A DNA stretch of 64,000 nt from Deltaproteobacteria bacterium (lineage in GTDB: Bacteria; Desulfobacterota; Desulfuromonadia; Desulfuromonadales; BM103), in NCBI GenBank assembly GCA_024279915.1, contig JAJRRB010000025.1, positions 80,869-144,868 on the forward strand, read 5' to 3'. Positions within the stretch are counted from its first letter, which is position 1; each line of letters begins with the position of its first letter. The translations under genes were made by a program, and so were the position numbers. The notes beneath the pieces were generated by a model. That model was not told where the DNA came from. It did not search any database and saw only the letters and a list, made by a program, of their open reading frames with translations. Below, piece after piece: positions 1 through 10,639 of this stretch.

Positions 1-974
1 TGAACGCGACGGGTGAGCTCGATCAACTCCTCAATATCCAGTCCCAGGTTAATCTGACCAAAGTCTATGATCTAGCGATTATCGGTGCCGGTCCGGCAGG
101 CATGTCAGCCGCAATCTATGCCGTACGCAAGAATCTTTCAACTCTGATAATAGCCTCTGATATTGGTGGGCAGTTAGGAACTACCTACGAGATCGGGAAC
201 TATCCAGGCTTTCAGATGATCACTGGACCTGACCTGGTTGAGCAGTTCGAGGAACACATGGATCAGTATGGTATCGACAAAATGGTCGGTGAAAAAGTGA
301 CTGGCCTGCGCTTTGAAGATCGCTGCAAGATTCTGAAAACTGCTGCCGGTCGCGAAATCCACTCTCGCTCAGTCATTATTGCTTCAGGTGCGTTCAAACG
401 CAAACTCAACATTCCAGGCGAGAAAGAACTTGCGGGTAAGGGGGTTGTGTACTGCTCAACCTGTGATGGCCCATTGTTAAGAGACATGGATATTGCGATT
501 GTGGGTGGAGGGAACTCTGGTCTAGAGGCTGCCATCGAAATGAACGGACTGGCCCGAAAGGTTTATCTGGTTTCACGGACTGAGTGGAACGGTGACTCGA
601 TTCTTCAGGATAAAGTACGAAGCGCCGAACGTGTGGAATCCCTGACGCTACATGACCCGATCGAGATTCACGGATCGGACTCTGTGGAAGGCCTCACTGT
701 GAAAGATCTTGCGACAGGCAGTACCCGAAGGCTCGACGTGCAGGGTGTGTTTATTGAAATTGGGATTTACCCGAATACGGAGTTTGTCCTTGACCTTCTA
801 GATACTAACCAGCGAGGTGAGATTAAGGTCGACAAGCGAGGACAGACTGGAATTGATGGGATCTTTGCGGCTGGCGATGTGACTGATTCGCACGACAAGC
901 AGATCGTGATTGCCGCAGGAGCTGGAGCCAATGCCGCTCTGGGAGTAGCTGAATATCTGGTCATGCAGCACTAA
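1..974 (+). CDS. Thioredoxin reductase-like FAD/NAD(P) oxidoreductase, 5'-truncated by window edge
   Basis: Open frame continues upstream of the listed Met to the window edge (NATGELDQLLNIQSQVNLTKVYDLAIIGAGPAGMSA). GxGPAG FAD motif, CSTCDG redox motif, GGGNSGLEAA NAD(P) motif, GIFAAGDV. Confidence 0.9.
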   Translation, partial: NATGELDQLLNIQSQVNLTKVYDLAIIGAGPAGMSAAIYAVRKNLSTLIIASDIGGQLGTTYEIGNYPGFQMITGPDLVEQFEEHMDQYGIDKMVGEKVTGLRFEDRCKILKTAAGREIHSRSVIIASGAFKRKLNIPGEKELAGKGVVYCSTCDGPLLRDMDIAIVGGGNSGLEAAIEMNGLARKVYLVSRTEWNGDSILQDKVRSAERVESLTLHDPIEIHGSDSVEGLTVKDLATGSTRRLDVQGVFIEIGIYPNTEFVLDLLDTNQRGEIKVDKRGQTGIDGIFAAGDVTDSHDKQIVIAAGAGANAALGVAEYLVMQH

Positions 975-1187
975 GGTCATCTCTGCATCTAAAAATAAAA
1001 GCAACGGACGGTGAAGCCGCCCGACAGCTTTGTTTCGTTATGTGTTGGTTTGACCACTAATTGATGCTCAACACCACAGCCTGAGAACAGATAACTTCTC
1101 CCCGCTAAGCCCCCCCCCCCACGGAACCCCAAAGACAAGACACAAAAAAAGGCCAACCGAAAAGACGGCTAACCCTTTAATTTAGTT

Positions 1188-1264
<77 letters not shown>

Positions 1265-1357
1265 ACAAGGGAAGCTTTATAACCCAATTCCCGGGCTTTT
1301 GCAACCGTAATTAAAGGACATCAAGACAGTTGCCGTGCCAGTCAACTCCCTGCTATC

Positions 1358-2278
1358 ATGTCCCCCATGTGGCGCATATTTCTAATTATTGTAATCATAA
1401 CATACAGTACAACGACCGTTGCTCTTTCTGCCAGGCTGATCAAAGATGAAGCCCCTGTCGAGCCAGCGGTCGCCGTGGTCTCAGTACAGGAAAGCTTCCT
1501 GATTGAGCCTCTGGCTGCCAGTGTGTTTGCCGCCATTGCCAAGAATGGCAGCCAAGCAACCACCAACGCACTCTTTGTGATTGGGCGGGACTATGTGGTT
1601 GCTGTTGGTGCGCATATGAGCAAACAGGTTATTGATGACCTGTACAAAGCCATAGCCGCCAGAACTAGCAAACCGGTACGGTATTTCATACTCACCCACC
1701 ATCACACTGGCTACACCTACGTCGACTTCGATTTTCCGCCAGGTCAAGATATTCTGATGAGCTGGCAAACCTGGAAAAACCTCGATTCCGAAATCCGTAA
1801 AACAGAACATTCAACACTTTTCTTTAACGAAGGACTGACACTAAAGCCAGGTGGTGTTTCGGTGGTCTTGACCAATGTCGGCAAGGGACACACCAATGGC
1901 GACATCATCGTTTTTATCCCGGAAGCCGATGTCGTCTTTGCCAGCGACCTGCTATATGTCAACAGCGTCGGTTACATGGGCAGCGGTTACATGACCGACT
2001 GGCTGCTGGCACTGGATTTTCTGGAACAGATGGGTGCCAAGCAGATTGTCCCCGGCTACGGTCCGGTCAGCGGCCCGGAAGAGGTTTATGAGTTTGGTCA
2101 ATGCTTCCGCGAATTTCTGACCGCTGTTTTGCAGCATATTGAACGCGGAGACACCCTTCAGCAGACTCTGACCAGTTTCGATCTCCCCGGATACCATGAT
2201 ATGGACGGCTACGATCAACTGATCAAGTTGAACCTCAAGCGGGCATACAACGATCTTAGCAATAATTTTGGAGGGTAA
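1358..2278 (+). CDS. Secreted MBL-fold metallo-hydrolase
   Basis: N-terminal hydrophobic segment, THHHTGY (HxHxxx-like), GHTNGDIIVFIPEADVVFASDLL typical of MBL-fold proteins. Confidence 0.75.
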   Translation: MSPMWRIFLIIVIITYSTTTVALSARLIKDEAPVEPAVAVVSVQESFLIEPLAASVFAAIAKNGSQATTNALFVIGRDYVVAVGAHMSKQVIDDLYKAIAARTSKPVRYFILTHHHTGYTYVDFDFPPGQDILMSWQTWKNLDSEIRKTEHSTLFFNEGLTLKPGGVSVVLTNVGKGHTNGDIIVFIPEADVVFASDLLYVNSVGYMGSGYMTDWLLALDFLEQMGAKQIVPGYGPVSGPEEVYEFGQCFREFLTAVLQHIERGDTLQQTLTSFDLPGYHDMDGYDQLIKLNLKRAYNDLSNNFGG

Positions 2279-2497
2279 TGCTATTACCCTGTCACCTGTC
2301 TCCTGACAGTGGCACAGATTATTCTCACCGATCATTCACCTGGTTAGTTCCCCTCATCAAAGTCAACGAATCACGCAAGGCCTATCTGTTTGACAAGGTG
2401 GGGACCACTGCTATCATTAGATGCATATCCTGTTTGATTTAATTGCAATTCCGTTAAGCATTTCAGTAACTTTCTGTTTTTTTCAGCATCAGGAACA

Positions 2498-3022
2498 GTG
2501 CTTGTGATGAATCGATTGATATTGATTGTCATCCTGGTTCTACTGGTCGGTTTCCCTGCCGCTGCCCTGTTCCTTCTCTACAACCTTCCCTTTGACAATC
2601 GCGATCCGGCTCCCGTACAACCGATCGCTTTTCAACATACTGTTCATGCCGGCAAGATGCAGCTCCCCTGTACTTTCTGCCATCGCTATGTGGAGCGGGC
2701 CCGCCAGGCCGGTATCCCGTCGCTGTCGCTATGTATGAGCTGCCATCGGAGCATCGCCACCGAGCGGGAGGAAATCAAAAAACTCACCAGCTTCTTTGAA
2801 GCGGGCCAGCCGGTCTATTGGTCACGGGTACATCAGCTGCCCGATTTTATTTACTTCTCCCACAAGCGACACATCAAGGGTGGGGTTCTCTGTGCAACCT
2901 GCCATGGTGAAGTCGCTCAGATGGAGGTGGTCCACCAGGTCCGCTCTTTGGAGATGGGCTGGTGCCTGGCCTGTCACCGCGACCGCGGCGCACCCACTGA
3001 CTGTACCACCTGTCACAAGTAG
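2498..3022 (+). CDS. Pentaheme cytochrome c, ActA-like subunit of alternative complex III
   Basis: Five CxxCH motifs (CTFCH, CMSCH, CATCH, CLACH, CTTCH), N-terminal TM/signal, first gene of an act-like operon. Confidence 0.8.
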   Translation: MLVMNRLILIVILVLLVGFPAAALFLLYNLPFDNRDPAPVQPIAFQHTVHAGKMQLPCTFCHRYVERARQAGIPSLSLCMSCHRSIATEREEIKKLTSFFEAGQPVYWSRVHQLPDFIYFSHKRHIKGGVLCATCHGEVAQMEVVHQVRSLEMGWCLACHRDRGAPTDCTTCHK

Positions 3023-3031
3023 AGGCTGTCT

Positions 3032-5809
3032 ATGGAGCGAAGGGAATTTCTACAATTACTAGGCATCTTTTCCGGGGCCGCCATCCTTCCCGGCTGCGGG
3101 GATGACCGCAGTGCCAGCAAGCTGGTTTCCTATCTGGTGCCGCCGGACGAGGGGGTATTGCCCGGCGAGGCTCGCTATCTGCCCTCCACTTGTTGCGAAT
3201 GTCCGGCAGGCTGCGGCCTGACAGTACGGGTACGCGAAGACCGGGCAGTCAAGTTGGAGGGTCGCCCTGGCCACCCAGTTAATGACGGCGGCCTGTGCAT
3301 GCGCGGCCAGGCTGCTCTCTGGCGCCTTTATCACCCCGAGCGGCTGCGGCATCCCCTACGACGTGATGCCGACGGTCAGTTTCAGCCGGTTTCCTGGGAT
3401 GAGGCCCTGACCCTGGTGGTCGAGGGCTTGCGCCAGGCTCGTCAGCAAGGTCGGGCCAACCTGCTGCTCAGCGGTCGTACCACCGGCACTCTGGCGGAAC
3501 TGCAGCAGCATTTTTGTCAGCAACTGGAGGTGGAGCAGCTGCCTCAGTTCGAGCCCTTTTCTCATGCCGCACTGCGCCAGGCCTATGGCATCCTCTTCGC
3601 ACAACCAGAGGTTCCCCACTACCGGATCGATCAGTCCGATCTGTTGCTTAGCCTCGGTGCCGATCTATTTGAAACCTTTGTCAGCCCCGTCAACTATGCC
3701 CGGCAGTTGTCCCGGGCGATCAAGCAGGATGACTTCCAGTGGATACATGCCGAGCCGCACTATTCCCTGACCGGAGCCAATGCCGGCGAACGCCTGATCC
3801 TGCTCCCCGGCAGCGAAGCGGCTTTACTCTGCTTTCTGTTGGTGCGACTCGATGCAGCTGATGAAAGAAACCGCCTACCGATGCAACTGATGGCGGCGTT
3901 ACCTGCCTCTTCCCTTGAGGAAACGGCCCGCCTCACCGGGCTACCGAAAAGGCGGCTGGAGCAACTGGCGAAACAACTGCGACTGGCAGAGCGGCCGCTG
4001 CTCATCGTCGGCGGTATTGCCACCAGTCAGCCCCAGGGGTTGCAGGTGGCTTTGCTGGCCGGTTTGCTGCAGCAACGTTTGGGCATGGTCGGCAACCGGG
4101 TCGATTTCTCCCAAGCGGAAGCCTATGCCTCGGTCGGTTCTTTGCACGATCTGGAACGACTGACCGAGCGGTTGGAGCAGGACCAAGTTGGTGTGTTGCT
4201 GGTTTCGGCAACTGACCCGCTGGTCCAGGCACCGGCCGCACTTGATTTGAAACAGAAATTCCAACGTGCCGGGTTGCGGGTCGGCCTCTGCGACCTGTTC
4301 AATGAATCGGCGCAGCAATTCGACCTTCTGCTCCCCTTATCTCATCCCCTTGAAAGTTGGGGTGATGCTGTTCCCAGGCGGGGAGTGTTCTCGCTTCTCA
4401 AGCCGGCGATTGCACCGCTCTACGACAGCCGCAGTGCCGGTGAGATCCTGCTTGAGATCCTGCAGCGCGTCGGCCAGCAGGTGCAGAACCAAAGTTACCA
4501 GGAATATCTGTTCAATACCTGGCAGCAACGCTTTGACCAACAACAGCTGCAGCAGTTTTCCGAGCAGGGGTTTTTGTCGTTGCCGGTTTCTGCGGTTCCG
4601 CACCAATTCAGGCCAGAGGCTGTGAGCAGCCAGTTGGCAACGACTCAAGCGGCAACCGCCACGGCACCACACCTGATCCTGACACCCTCGATCCGCAGTT
4701 TCGACGGCCGCAGCAGCTGCCTGCCATTGCTGTCGGAGCTACCCGACCCTCTCAGCACGGTCAGCTATGGGCGCTGGCTCTCCATGGCTCCAACCGCAGC
4801 GCGCAAGCTACAGCTGCGGGATCGCGACCTGGTACGAATCAGCAGTGGTGACTGGTCGGCCGAGTTGCCGGTACGGCTGCAGCCTGGCCTGGCCGCTACA
4901 GTCTTGATGGTGCAGGGAGATCTGCTATCCGAGGCCCCGCTGCCGACCGATGCCCGCAGCGGTGAACTGATTCGACGCCTGGACGGCGTGCGTTTGACCA
5001 AACTGGGAGGCGCGGTGGCATTAGCGATCCTTTCCGGTTCCAGTTCCCAGCAGGGTCGCGGCCTGATTCCCGACCCGGTGCATACCCAGGAACAACCGCT
5101 GGAGCAGACCCGCTTCTACCGCGCTCATCCGCACAAAGACTACAGATGGGCGATGGCCATCGACCTGGAGCTCTGCATCGGCTGTGGGGCCTGCGCCGCC
5201 GCCTGCTACGTCGAGAACAACGTGCCGGTGGTTGGGCAACAGGATCATCTGCAGGGGCGGGAGATGTCCTGGCTGCGGCTTGCGCCCTTTTATGATGATG
5301 CAGGACGGGCCAGCTTCATCCCGATGCTCTGTCAGCACTGCCACAACGCCCCTTGCGAACCGGTCTGTCCGGTCTATGCCGCCTACCACAATGCCGAAGG
5401 GCTCAACGTACAGGTGTACCAGCGCTGTGTCGGCACCCGCTACTGTTCCAACAACTGCCCCTACAAGGTACGCCGTTTCAACTGGTGGCAGCATCAACGC
5501 CAGGCACCGCTGGAGCAGATGCTCAACCCAGATCTATCGGTGCGTGACCGTGGGGTCATGGAAAAATGCACCTTCTGCGTGCAACGGATTCGCCAGGCCC
5601 GGGATCGGGCCCAGGATGAGCAGCGGCCGATCCGGGACGGTGAGGTTTTGACCGCCTGCGGGCAGAGCTGCCCGACCGGAGCGATCGTCTTCGGCAACCT
5701 GCTCGACGAGAGCTCGGCCGTCTACCGCTTGGCCCACTCTCACAGGGCCTACCGGGTCTTTGCCGATCTGGGTACCGAGCCGTCGATTTACTATCTGCGC
5801 AAAGGATGA
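3032..5809 (+). CDS. Molybdopterin-oxidoreductase-like plus 4Fe-4S fusion, ActB-like
   Basis: Tat/lipobox-like N-terminus (RREFLQLLGIFSGAAILPGCG), CCECPAGCGL...CMRG, C-terminal CIGCGACAAACYVENN / CQHCHNAPCEPVCPV / CTFCVQRI ferredoxin domain. Confidence 0.85.
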   Translation: MERREFLQLLGIFSGAAILPGCGDDRSASKLVSYLVPPDEGVLPGEARYLPSTCCECPAGCGLTVRVREDRAVKLEGRPGHPVNDGGLCMRGQAALWRLYHPERLRHPLRRDADGQFQPVSWDEALTLVVEGLRQARQQGRANLLLSGRTTGTLAELQQHFCQQLEVEQLPQFEPFSHAALRQAYGILFAQPEVPHYRIDQSDLLLSLGADLFETFVSPVNYARQLSRAIKQDDFQWIHAEPHYSLTGANAGERLILLPGSEAALLCFLLVRLDAADERNRLPMQLMAALPASSLEETARLTGLPKRRLEQLAKQLRLAERPLLIVGGIATSQPQGLQVALLAGLLQQRLGMVGNRVDFSQAEAYASVGSLHDLERLTERLEQDQVGVLLVSATDPLVQAPAALDLKQKFQRAGLRVGLCDLFNESAQQFDLLLPLSHPLESWGDAVPRRGVFSLLKPAIAPLYDSRSAGEILLEILQRVGQQVQNQSYQEYLFNTWQQRFDQQQLQQFSEQGFLSLPVSAVPHQFRPEAVSSQLATTQAATATAPHLILTPSIRSFDGRSSCLPLLSELPDPLSTVSYGRWLSMAPTAARKLQLRDRDLVRISSGDWSAELPVRLQPGLAATVLMVQGDLLSEAPLPTDARSGELIRRLDGVRLTKLGGAVALAILSGSSSQQGRGLIPDPVHTQEQPLEQTRFYRAHPHKDYRWAMAIDLELCIGCGACAAACYVENNVPVVGQQDHLQGREMSWLRLAPFYDDAGRASFIPMLCQHCHNAPCEPVCPVYAAYHNAEGLNVQVYQRCVGTRYCSNNCPYKVRRFNWWQHQRQAPLEQMLNPDLSVRDRGVMEKCTFCVQRIRQARDRAQDEQRPIRDGEVLTACGQSCPTGAIVFGNLLDESSAVYRLAHSHRAYRVFADLGTEPSIYYLRKG

Positions 5810-7107
5810 GCATGGATCAACTCGCAGCCAGAGAAAAACTGGAGCAGGACGTTCTCAAGGGGTTGCGCCGACCCGGCAAATGGTATCTGCTGGGACTGGC
5901 CTTTTGCACCTTGCTCTTCGTCAATGCCCTCGTGCTCTGGGGTTATCAAGCCTCCCAGGGCCTGGGGGTGGCGGGGATCATGCACCCTGTCGGCTGGGGG
6001 GTCTACATCGCCAACTTTGTTTTCTGGGTCGGCATCGCTCACTCCGGCACCCTGATTTCGGCGGTCCTCTACCTATTCCGAGCGCGCTTCCGCACCAGCT
6101 TCAACCGCACCGCTGAGGCGATGACCATCTTCGCCCTAATGGTGGCCGGGATGTTCCCCCTGATCCATCTGGGGCGAGTCGAGATTTTCTACTATCTCCT
6201 CCCCTATCCGAACCAGCGCAACCTCTGGCCCAATTTCCGTTCACCGCTGGTCTGGGATGTATTCGCCATCACAACCTACCTGATCGTCAGCCTGGTCTTC
6301 TTCTATGTCGGCACCCTGCCAGACCTGGCCATCGTCAGGCGCCGGATGACTGGAGTCAGGGCCCGGATCTACAGCTTTTTCTCTCTCGGCTGGACCGGCA
6401 GTCTCGGCCAATGGAAACAGTACAGCCGCCTCTACCTGCTCCTGGCCGCCTTCGCCACGCCATTGGTCGCTTCGGTCCACTCGATCGTCTCATGGGATTT
6501 TGCCGTCAGCATCCTACCCGGCTGGCACACCACTATCTTTGCCCCCTACTTCGTCGCCGGTGCCATCTTTTCCGGGACAGCCATGGTCATCATCCTGATG
6601 GTGCCGCTACGCCGGACGCTGCAGTTGCAACCCTATATCAGCATCGATCACTTCGAGGCGATCGCCAAGATCCTGCTCTTTACCTCTCTGATCATCAGTT
6701 ACGCCTACCTGGTCGAATACGGCCTGGCCTTTTACGGCCACAACCAGGTCGAGATGGAGCTGTTCCGTTACCGTGCCCTGGGTCACTACAGCGTGCTCTT
6801 CTGGCTGATGATCATCTGCAATTCACTGGTGCCGCTGACCCTCTTCATCAAGCGCTTGCGGCGCAACCTGGCTTATTTGTTTGTGGTTGCTCTGCTGGTT
6901 AATCTGGGGATGTGGATTGAACGGTTCATACTGATTGTCACCTCTCTGGCCCGCGACTTCGATCCTTATGCCTGGGGCACCTATACTCCCAGCTGGGTGG
7001 AGATCGGCATCACCTTCGGTTCCTTCGGTCTCTTTTTTATGCTCATTTTACTCTTCGTCAAGACCGTGCCGGTTTTGTCGATGAGTGAACTGAAAGAGCG
7101 GCTATGA
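5806..7107 (+). CDS. NrfD/PsrC-type quinone-interacting membrane subunit, ActC-like
   Basis: Multiple TM helices, 'VFWVGIAHSGTLISAVLYLFRARFR' typical of ActC/NrfD, overlaps upstream stop by 4 nt. Confidence 0.85.
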   Translation: MSMDQLAAREKLEQDVLKGLRRPGKWYLLGLAFCTLLFVNALVLWGYQASQGLGVAGIMHPVGWGVYIANFVFWVGIAHSGTLISAVLYLFRARFRTSFNRTAEAMTIFALMVAGMFPLIHLGRVEIFYYLLPYPNQRNLWPNFRSPLVWDVFAITTYLIVSLVFFYVGTLPDLAIVRRRMTGVRARIYSFFSLGWTGSLGQWKQYSRLYLLLAAFATPLVASVHSIVSWDFAVSILPGWHTTIFAPYFVAGAIFSGTAMVIILMVPLRRTLQLQPYISIDHFEAIAKILLFTSLIISYAYLVEYGLAFYGHNQVEMELFRYRALGHYSVLFWLMIICNSLVPLTLFIKRLRRNLAYLFVVALLVNLGMWIERFILIVTSLARDFDPYAWGTYTPSWVEIGITFGSFGLFFMLILLFVKTVPVLSMSELKERL

Positions 7108-7541
7108 TGACCCAAACCTATCAATATGAAGAGGCTGAGGCCTTTTTGAGCAAACTGCGGGAACTGCTGCAAAGTGGTATCAGTCAAGAGCAGCTGGAGC
7201 TGCAGTTGCCTTACCATCTGCCGGAGGTCGAGCAACTGCTCGAATTGCGTCCCGGCCCGCTGCGCTTCTTTGCCCTCACCGGAGGCCTGAGCGGGTTCCT
7301 CGGTGGACTGGGCCTGTGCATCTATACCGCGCTGAGCTGGCCACTGATCACCGGCGGCAAGCCGATCGTCTCACTCCCGCCATTTCTGATCATCGCCTAC
7401 CTGTTGGCGGTTCTGTTCGGATCGCTGGCCTCTTTCGCAGGCTTTTTGTTGCTGGCCAGGCTGCCCAAACGAGACAATCTGCTGGAGCCCTCGGATTTCG
7501 GTAATCATTTCGTCATTGTGGTGAAGGGAGAAGGGCAATGA
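7104..7541 (+). CDS. ActD-like (DUF3341-type) membrane protein
   Basis: FFALTGGLSGFLGGL + 'LITGGKPIVSLPPFLIIAYLLAVLFGS' as in ActD; operonic overlap. Confidence 0.7.
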   Translation: MMTQTYQYEEAEAFLSKLRELLQSGISQEQLELQLPYHLPEVEQLLELRPGPLRFFALTGGLSGFLGGLGLCIYTALSWPLITGGKPIVSLPPFLIIAYLLAVLFGSLASFAGFLLLARLPKRDNLLEPSDFGNHFVIVVKGEGQ

Positions 7542-8575
7542 AGCAAGACGGTCCAGCATTGTTAATCGCTGCAGGCGGCGGGCTGGCGATCGCGCTTTTG
7601 GCCCTCAGCCCAATCGGGGGCGGCCTCGGGTCCATGTTGGTGGTGCTCTGTTTCTGGATCGCCCTGGCGCAGGGGGGGATTGCGGTGGCCGCGACCTGCG
7701 ATCTGGTGAATGCCCGCTGGATTGCCTCGGTCAAACCCCGTCTGCTGGCATTAACACCACTTCTGTTGCTGTTGACGATACTGTTTCTGCTGCTCTGGCC
7801 GGAGTTGCAGCACTATCCGTGGAACGGCATGGGAGGGCGTTACCTGAATACGGACTTTTTTATGGGCCGCAACCTGGTGGCGCTGTTGCTGACCTATGCC
7901 GCTGCTCTGGCCTACGTCTCGGCTGCGTTACGCGGGACTGCACAGAGGCAGAAGGCGGCCGTCATCTATCTGTTTCTGTTCGTGATCTGCCAGTCGCTGG
8001 TCGCTTTCGACTGGGTGATGTCGCTGGAGTATCCCTGGTACAGCAGCATGTTCGGCATCTACTTTTTCATCGAGTCACTCTATGCCGGGCTGGCGGTGGC
8101 CGGCCTGCTCTTCTGGTGGCGGCTGCGAACAGCGGATCGTGAGCAGGGGCAGGTGCGCGAACATTTCCGCGACCTTGCGACCCTGATCTTCGGATTCAGC
8201 ATTCTCTGGGGCGGGCTCTTCTTTGCCCAGTACGTGGTCATTTGGTACGGCAACTTGCCCGAGGAGACCGGCTTTATTGTGCGCCGAACCAGTTCATCGA
8301 CCTACCTGCAGATGGCCTGGCTGTTTCTCGGCTGTAATTTCCTGATTCCCTTCCTGGGCCTGCTCAGCGCGCGGGTAAAAAATTCCCCCGCGCTGGTCGG
8401 CGCAATCTCTCTGGTGATTCTGGTCGGACTCCTGATCGAACGGTTGCTTTACATTCTGCCGGTCCTCGCAATATCACCCCTTACGGCCCTGGCGCAGTTT
8501 TCCCTGCTCGGCCTGGCATTCGTCGTCGCATTACGGCATCGTTCCGCTACCGGCGACAGAGCGGAAGAGCTGTGA
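7538..8575 (+). CDS. ActF-like quinol:cytochrome c oxidoreductase membrane subunit
   Basis: About 10 TM segments, 'FDWVMSLEYPWYSSMFGIYFFIESLYAGLA' conserved in ActC/ActF family; last gene of operon. Confidence 0.75.
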   Translation: MKQDGPALLIAAGGGLAIALLALSPIGGGLGSMLVVLCFWIALAQGGIAVAATCDLVNARWIASVKPRLLALTPLLLLLTILFLLLWPELQHYPWNGMGGRYLNTDFFMGRNLVALLLTYAAALAYVSAALRGTAQRQKAAVIYLFLFVICQSLVAFDWVMSLEYPWYSSMFGIYFFIESLYAGLAVAGLLFWWRLRTADREQGQVREHFRDLATLIFGFSILWGGLFFAQYVVIWYGNLPEETGFIVRRTSSSTYLQMAWLFLGCNFLIPFLGLLSARVKNSPALVGAISLVILVGLLIERLLYILPVLAISPLTALAQFSLLGLAFVVALRHRSATGDRAEEL

Positions 8576-8726
8576 TAGGCCATAAATCTCCACGCACAGA
8601 TTCCGGCTAGCCCCCCCCCTACCCATTTCCGGGCTTCTGAATTCGTTTTGTTTTGCTATAAACAAACAGGGCCCGCCGAAAATCGGCAGACCCCGCGAAG
8701 TCTTCCTATTCATTGACAGTAGTGTT

Positions 8727-9533
8727 TCAGTGTCCTGCCTCGTCATGATAGGTCCTGCGAATCAACATACTGACAATTCCGCCGAAGAGGAGCAAGGCAA
8801 CGGCAGCCCCGCCCCAGATCTTACGCTGGGCCAACTGCGAATCGATATCCGAGATGCCCTGCGTTATCTCTTGCAGTTCACCCTGGAAGCCATCAGTCTC
8901 CGATCGAACCTTTTCCACATCGACACTGTGGAAAAGACTGTGGTAACGGTTGCGTAGATCGAAGAGACCGCCCTCTATCTGGTCAGTGGCGATCCCGAGC
9001 TGGTGCAGCCGATCAAGGTTCTGCTCGACACTACCGATCATCTGTTCCGTCTCGACCATGGCAGCCTTGATCTCGCCAGCGCGTCCATACTCATGACAAC
9101 GGGAGCAATCCTCTTCGTTGATGAGACTGATCTCGGCCTTCTTGACAGCATGTGCGTTGTGGCAGACCACGCATTGGGCACCGCCATCTTCAACCGCCTG
9201 TCCATGAGCCGATTCGCCATAATTCTGGCGGACGCCGACATGGCAGCGGCCGCAAAAGTCTGGAACGCTGGCGTAGTCAGGTGCGCCGATAAAGCCGCGG
9301 TCAGGACTCATCGCCATGGCAAAGTCTGTCGGGTCACCACCATGGCAGCCATGACAGGAGACGCCGTTCGCAGCATGGATGCTTTGTCGCCATTCCTCGA
9401 CCGGAGTAGCCAGGCTTCCACTCTGCCCGGTATGACATTGAATACAGACAGTCTCTTCCTGTGCCAGGGCACTGTCAACAGCGGCCAGTACCAGCAAAGA
9501 GAAAACGATGACGGAAACGAACAGTCGGATCAT
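8727..9533 (-). CDS. Pentaheme c-type cytochrome
   Basis: Signal peptide; CIQCH, CHGCH, CGRCH, CVVCH, CSRCH; C-terminal TM; overlaps cytochrome b gene. Confidence 0.85.
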   Translation of the reverse strand: MIRLFVSVIVFSLLVLAAVDSALAQEETVCIQCHTGQSGSLATPVEEWRQSIHAANGVSCHGCHGGDPTDFAMAMSPDRGFIGAPDYASVPDFCGRCHVGVRQNYGESAHGQAVEDGGAQCVVCHNAHAVKKAEISLINEEDCSRCHEYGRAGEIKAAMVETEQMIGSVEQNLDRLHQLGIATDQIEGGLFDLRNRYHSLFHSVDVEKVRSETDGFQGELQEITQGISDIDSQLAQRKIWGGAAVALLLFGGIVSMLIRRTYHDEAGH

Positions 9534-10630
9534 GAGTAGTGCCCCCAGATGGAAATGCCCACAAAGAGCAAGATACCGAGCGCGTAGCAGGTCAAGAATA
9601 GCGGCCGTTTAAACGGCCGACGTTCCGCGCCTCTGTCGATGAATGGCAGCAAAGCCAGAAAAGTCATAAACGCCCCCTGAACCCCCAAGCCAATGATTTC
9701 GCTCGGGAATATCTTCAGAGCCTGGTAGGCCCACAGGAAATACCATTCCGGTTTGATACCAGGCGGCGTTACGAACGGGTCGGCCGGTTCGAATGCCGAT
9801 TCTGGAAAGAACAGGTTTGGGGCGAAGAAGACAATCGCCAGGAAGAACGCCAGGAAGAAGCAGATGACGGCGGTGTCCTTGATCACATAGTTCGGGAAGA
9901 AGGGGATGCCGTCGTGATGCTCTTCATGCTCGAAGTGGTCAGGATGCTCCCGCGGCTGGTAGTCGGGTCCAAACGGAGCCCGGGAGATCCCGGCCCGGCG
10001 CACGCAGAACAAGTGGAAACCGATCAGCAGACCGAGCATTAGTGGCATACCCATGACGTGGAGGGCGAAGAACCGTCCCAGGGTTGCTTCATTGACCATG
10101 CTGCCGCCGCGCAGGAAACGGACCAGATCATCTCCGATCAGGGGAATGGCGCCGGCTGCGTCAGTAGCGACCGTTGTCGCCCAGAAAGAGAGTTGGCTCC
10201 AGGGCAGCAGGTAGCCGGTCAGACAAAGGGCGAAAGCCAGGTTGAGAATAATGAAACCGGACAGCCAGGTCAGTTCTCGGGGTCTCTTGTAGCTCGCCAT
10301 GAACATCACCGAGAGCATATGCAACAGCAGGGCGATGATAATGATGTTGGCCCCAACGGCATGCAGGGTCCTCATCAGCCAACCAAAGGGCACCTCGTTC
10401 ATGATCCGTTCAACACTCTGAAACGCTTCCGCCGGGTTGGGCACATAATAAATCAATAGCAAGATACCGGTTGCAAACTGAATCATGAACAGGGTCAGCA
10501 GAACCGCGCCGAGCGTGTACCAGGCATTAATATTGCGCGGCAGCAGGTATTTGGTCAGGTTCTGCTCCAAGATATCTCTGATGCCGAGACGGGTCTCGAT
10601 GAAATCGATCACTTGCTTTTTCCAGTTCAT
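9530..10630 (-). CDS. Cytochrome b (fused b6/subunit IV-type, bc complex)
   Basis: 'GWLMRTLHAVGANIII', 'SYKRPRELTWLSG', 'PPGIKPEWYFLWAYQALKIFP' (PEWY) motifs. Confidence 0.93.
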   Translation of the reverse strand: MNWKKQVIDFIETRLGIRDILEQNLTKYLLPRNINAWYTLGAVLLTLFMIQFATGILLLIYYVPNPAEAFQSVERIMNEVPFGWLMRTLHAVGANIIIIALLLHMLSVMFMASYKRPRELTWLSGFIILNLAFALCLTGYLLPWSQLSFWATTVATDAAGAIPLIGDDLVRFLRGGSMVNEATLGRFFALHVMGMPLMLGLLIGFHLFCVRRAGISRAPFGPDYQPREHPDHFEHEEHHDGIPFFPNYVIKDTAVICFFLAFFLAIVFFAPNLFFPESAFEPADPFVTPPGIKPEWYFLWAYQALKIFPSEIIGLGVQGAFMTFLALLPFIDRGAERRPFKRPLFLTCYALGILLFVGISIWGHYS

Positions 10631-10639
10631 ATCTACCTC

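Noticed and set aside
1110-1120. C11 homopolymer (and C9 at 8611-8619) as phase-variation switch
   Set aside because: Both are intergenic, away from any start codon or plausible promoter element; more likely neutral or sequencing-prone tracts.
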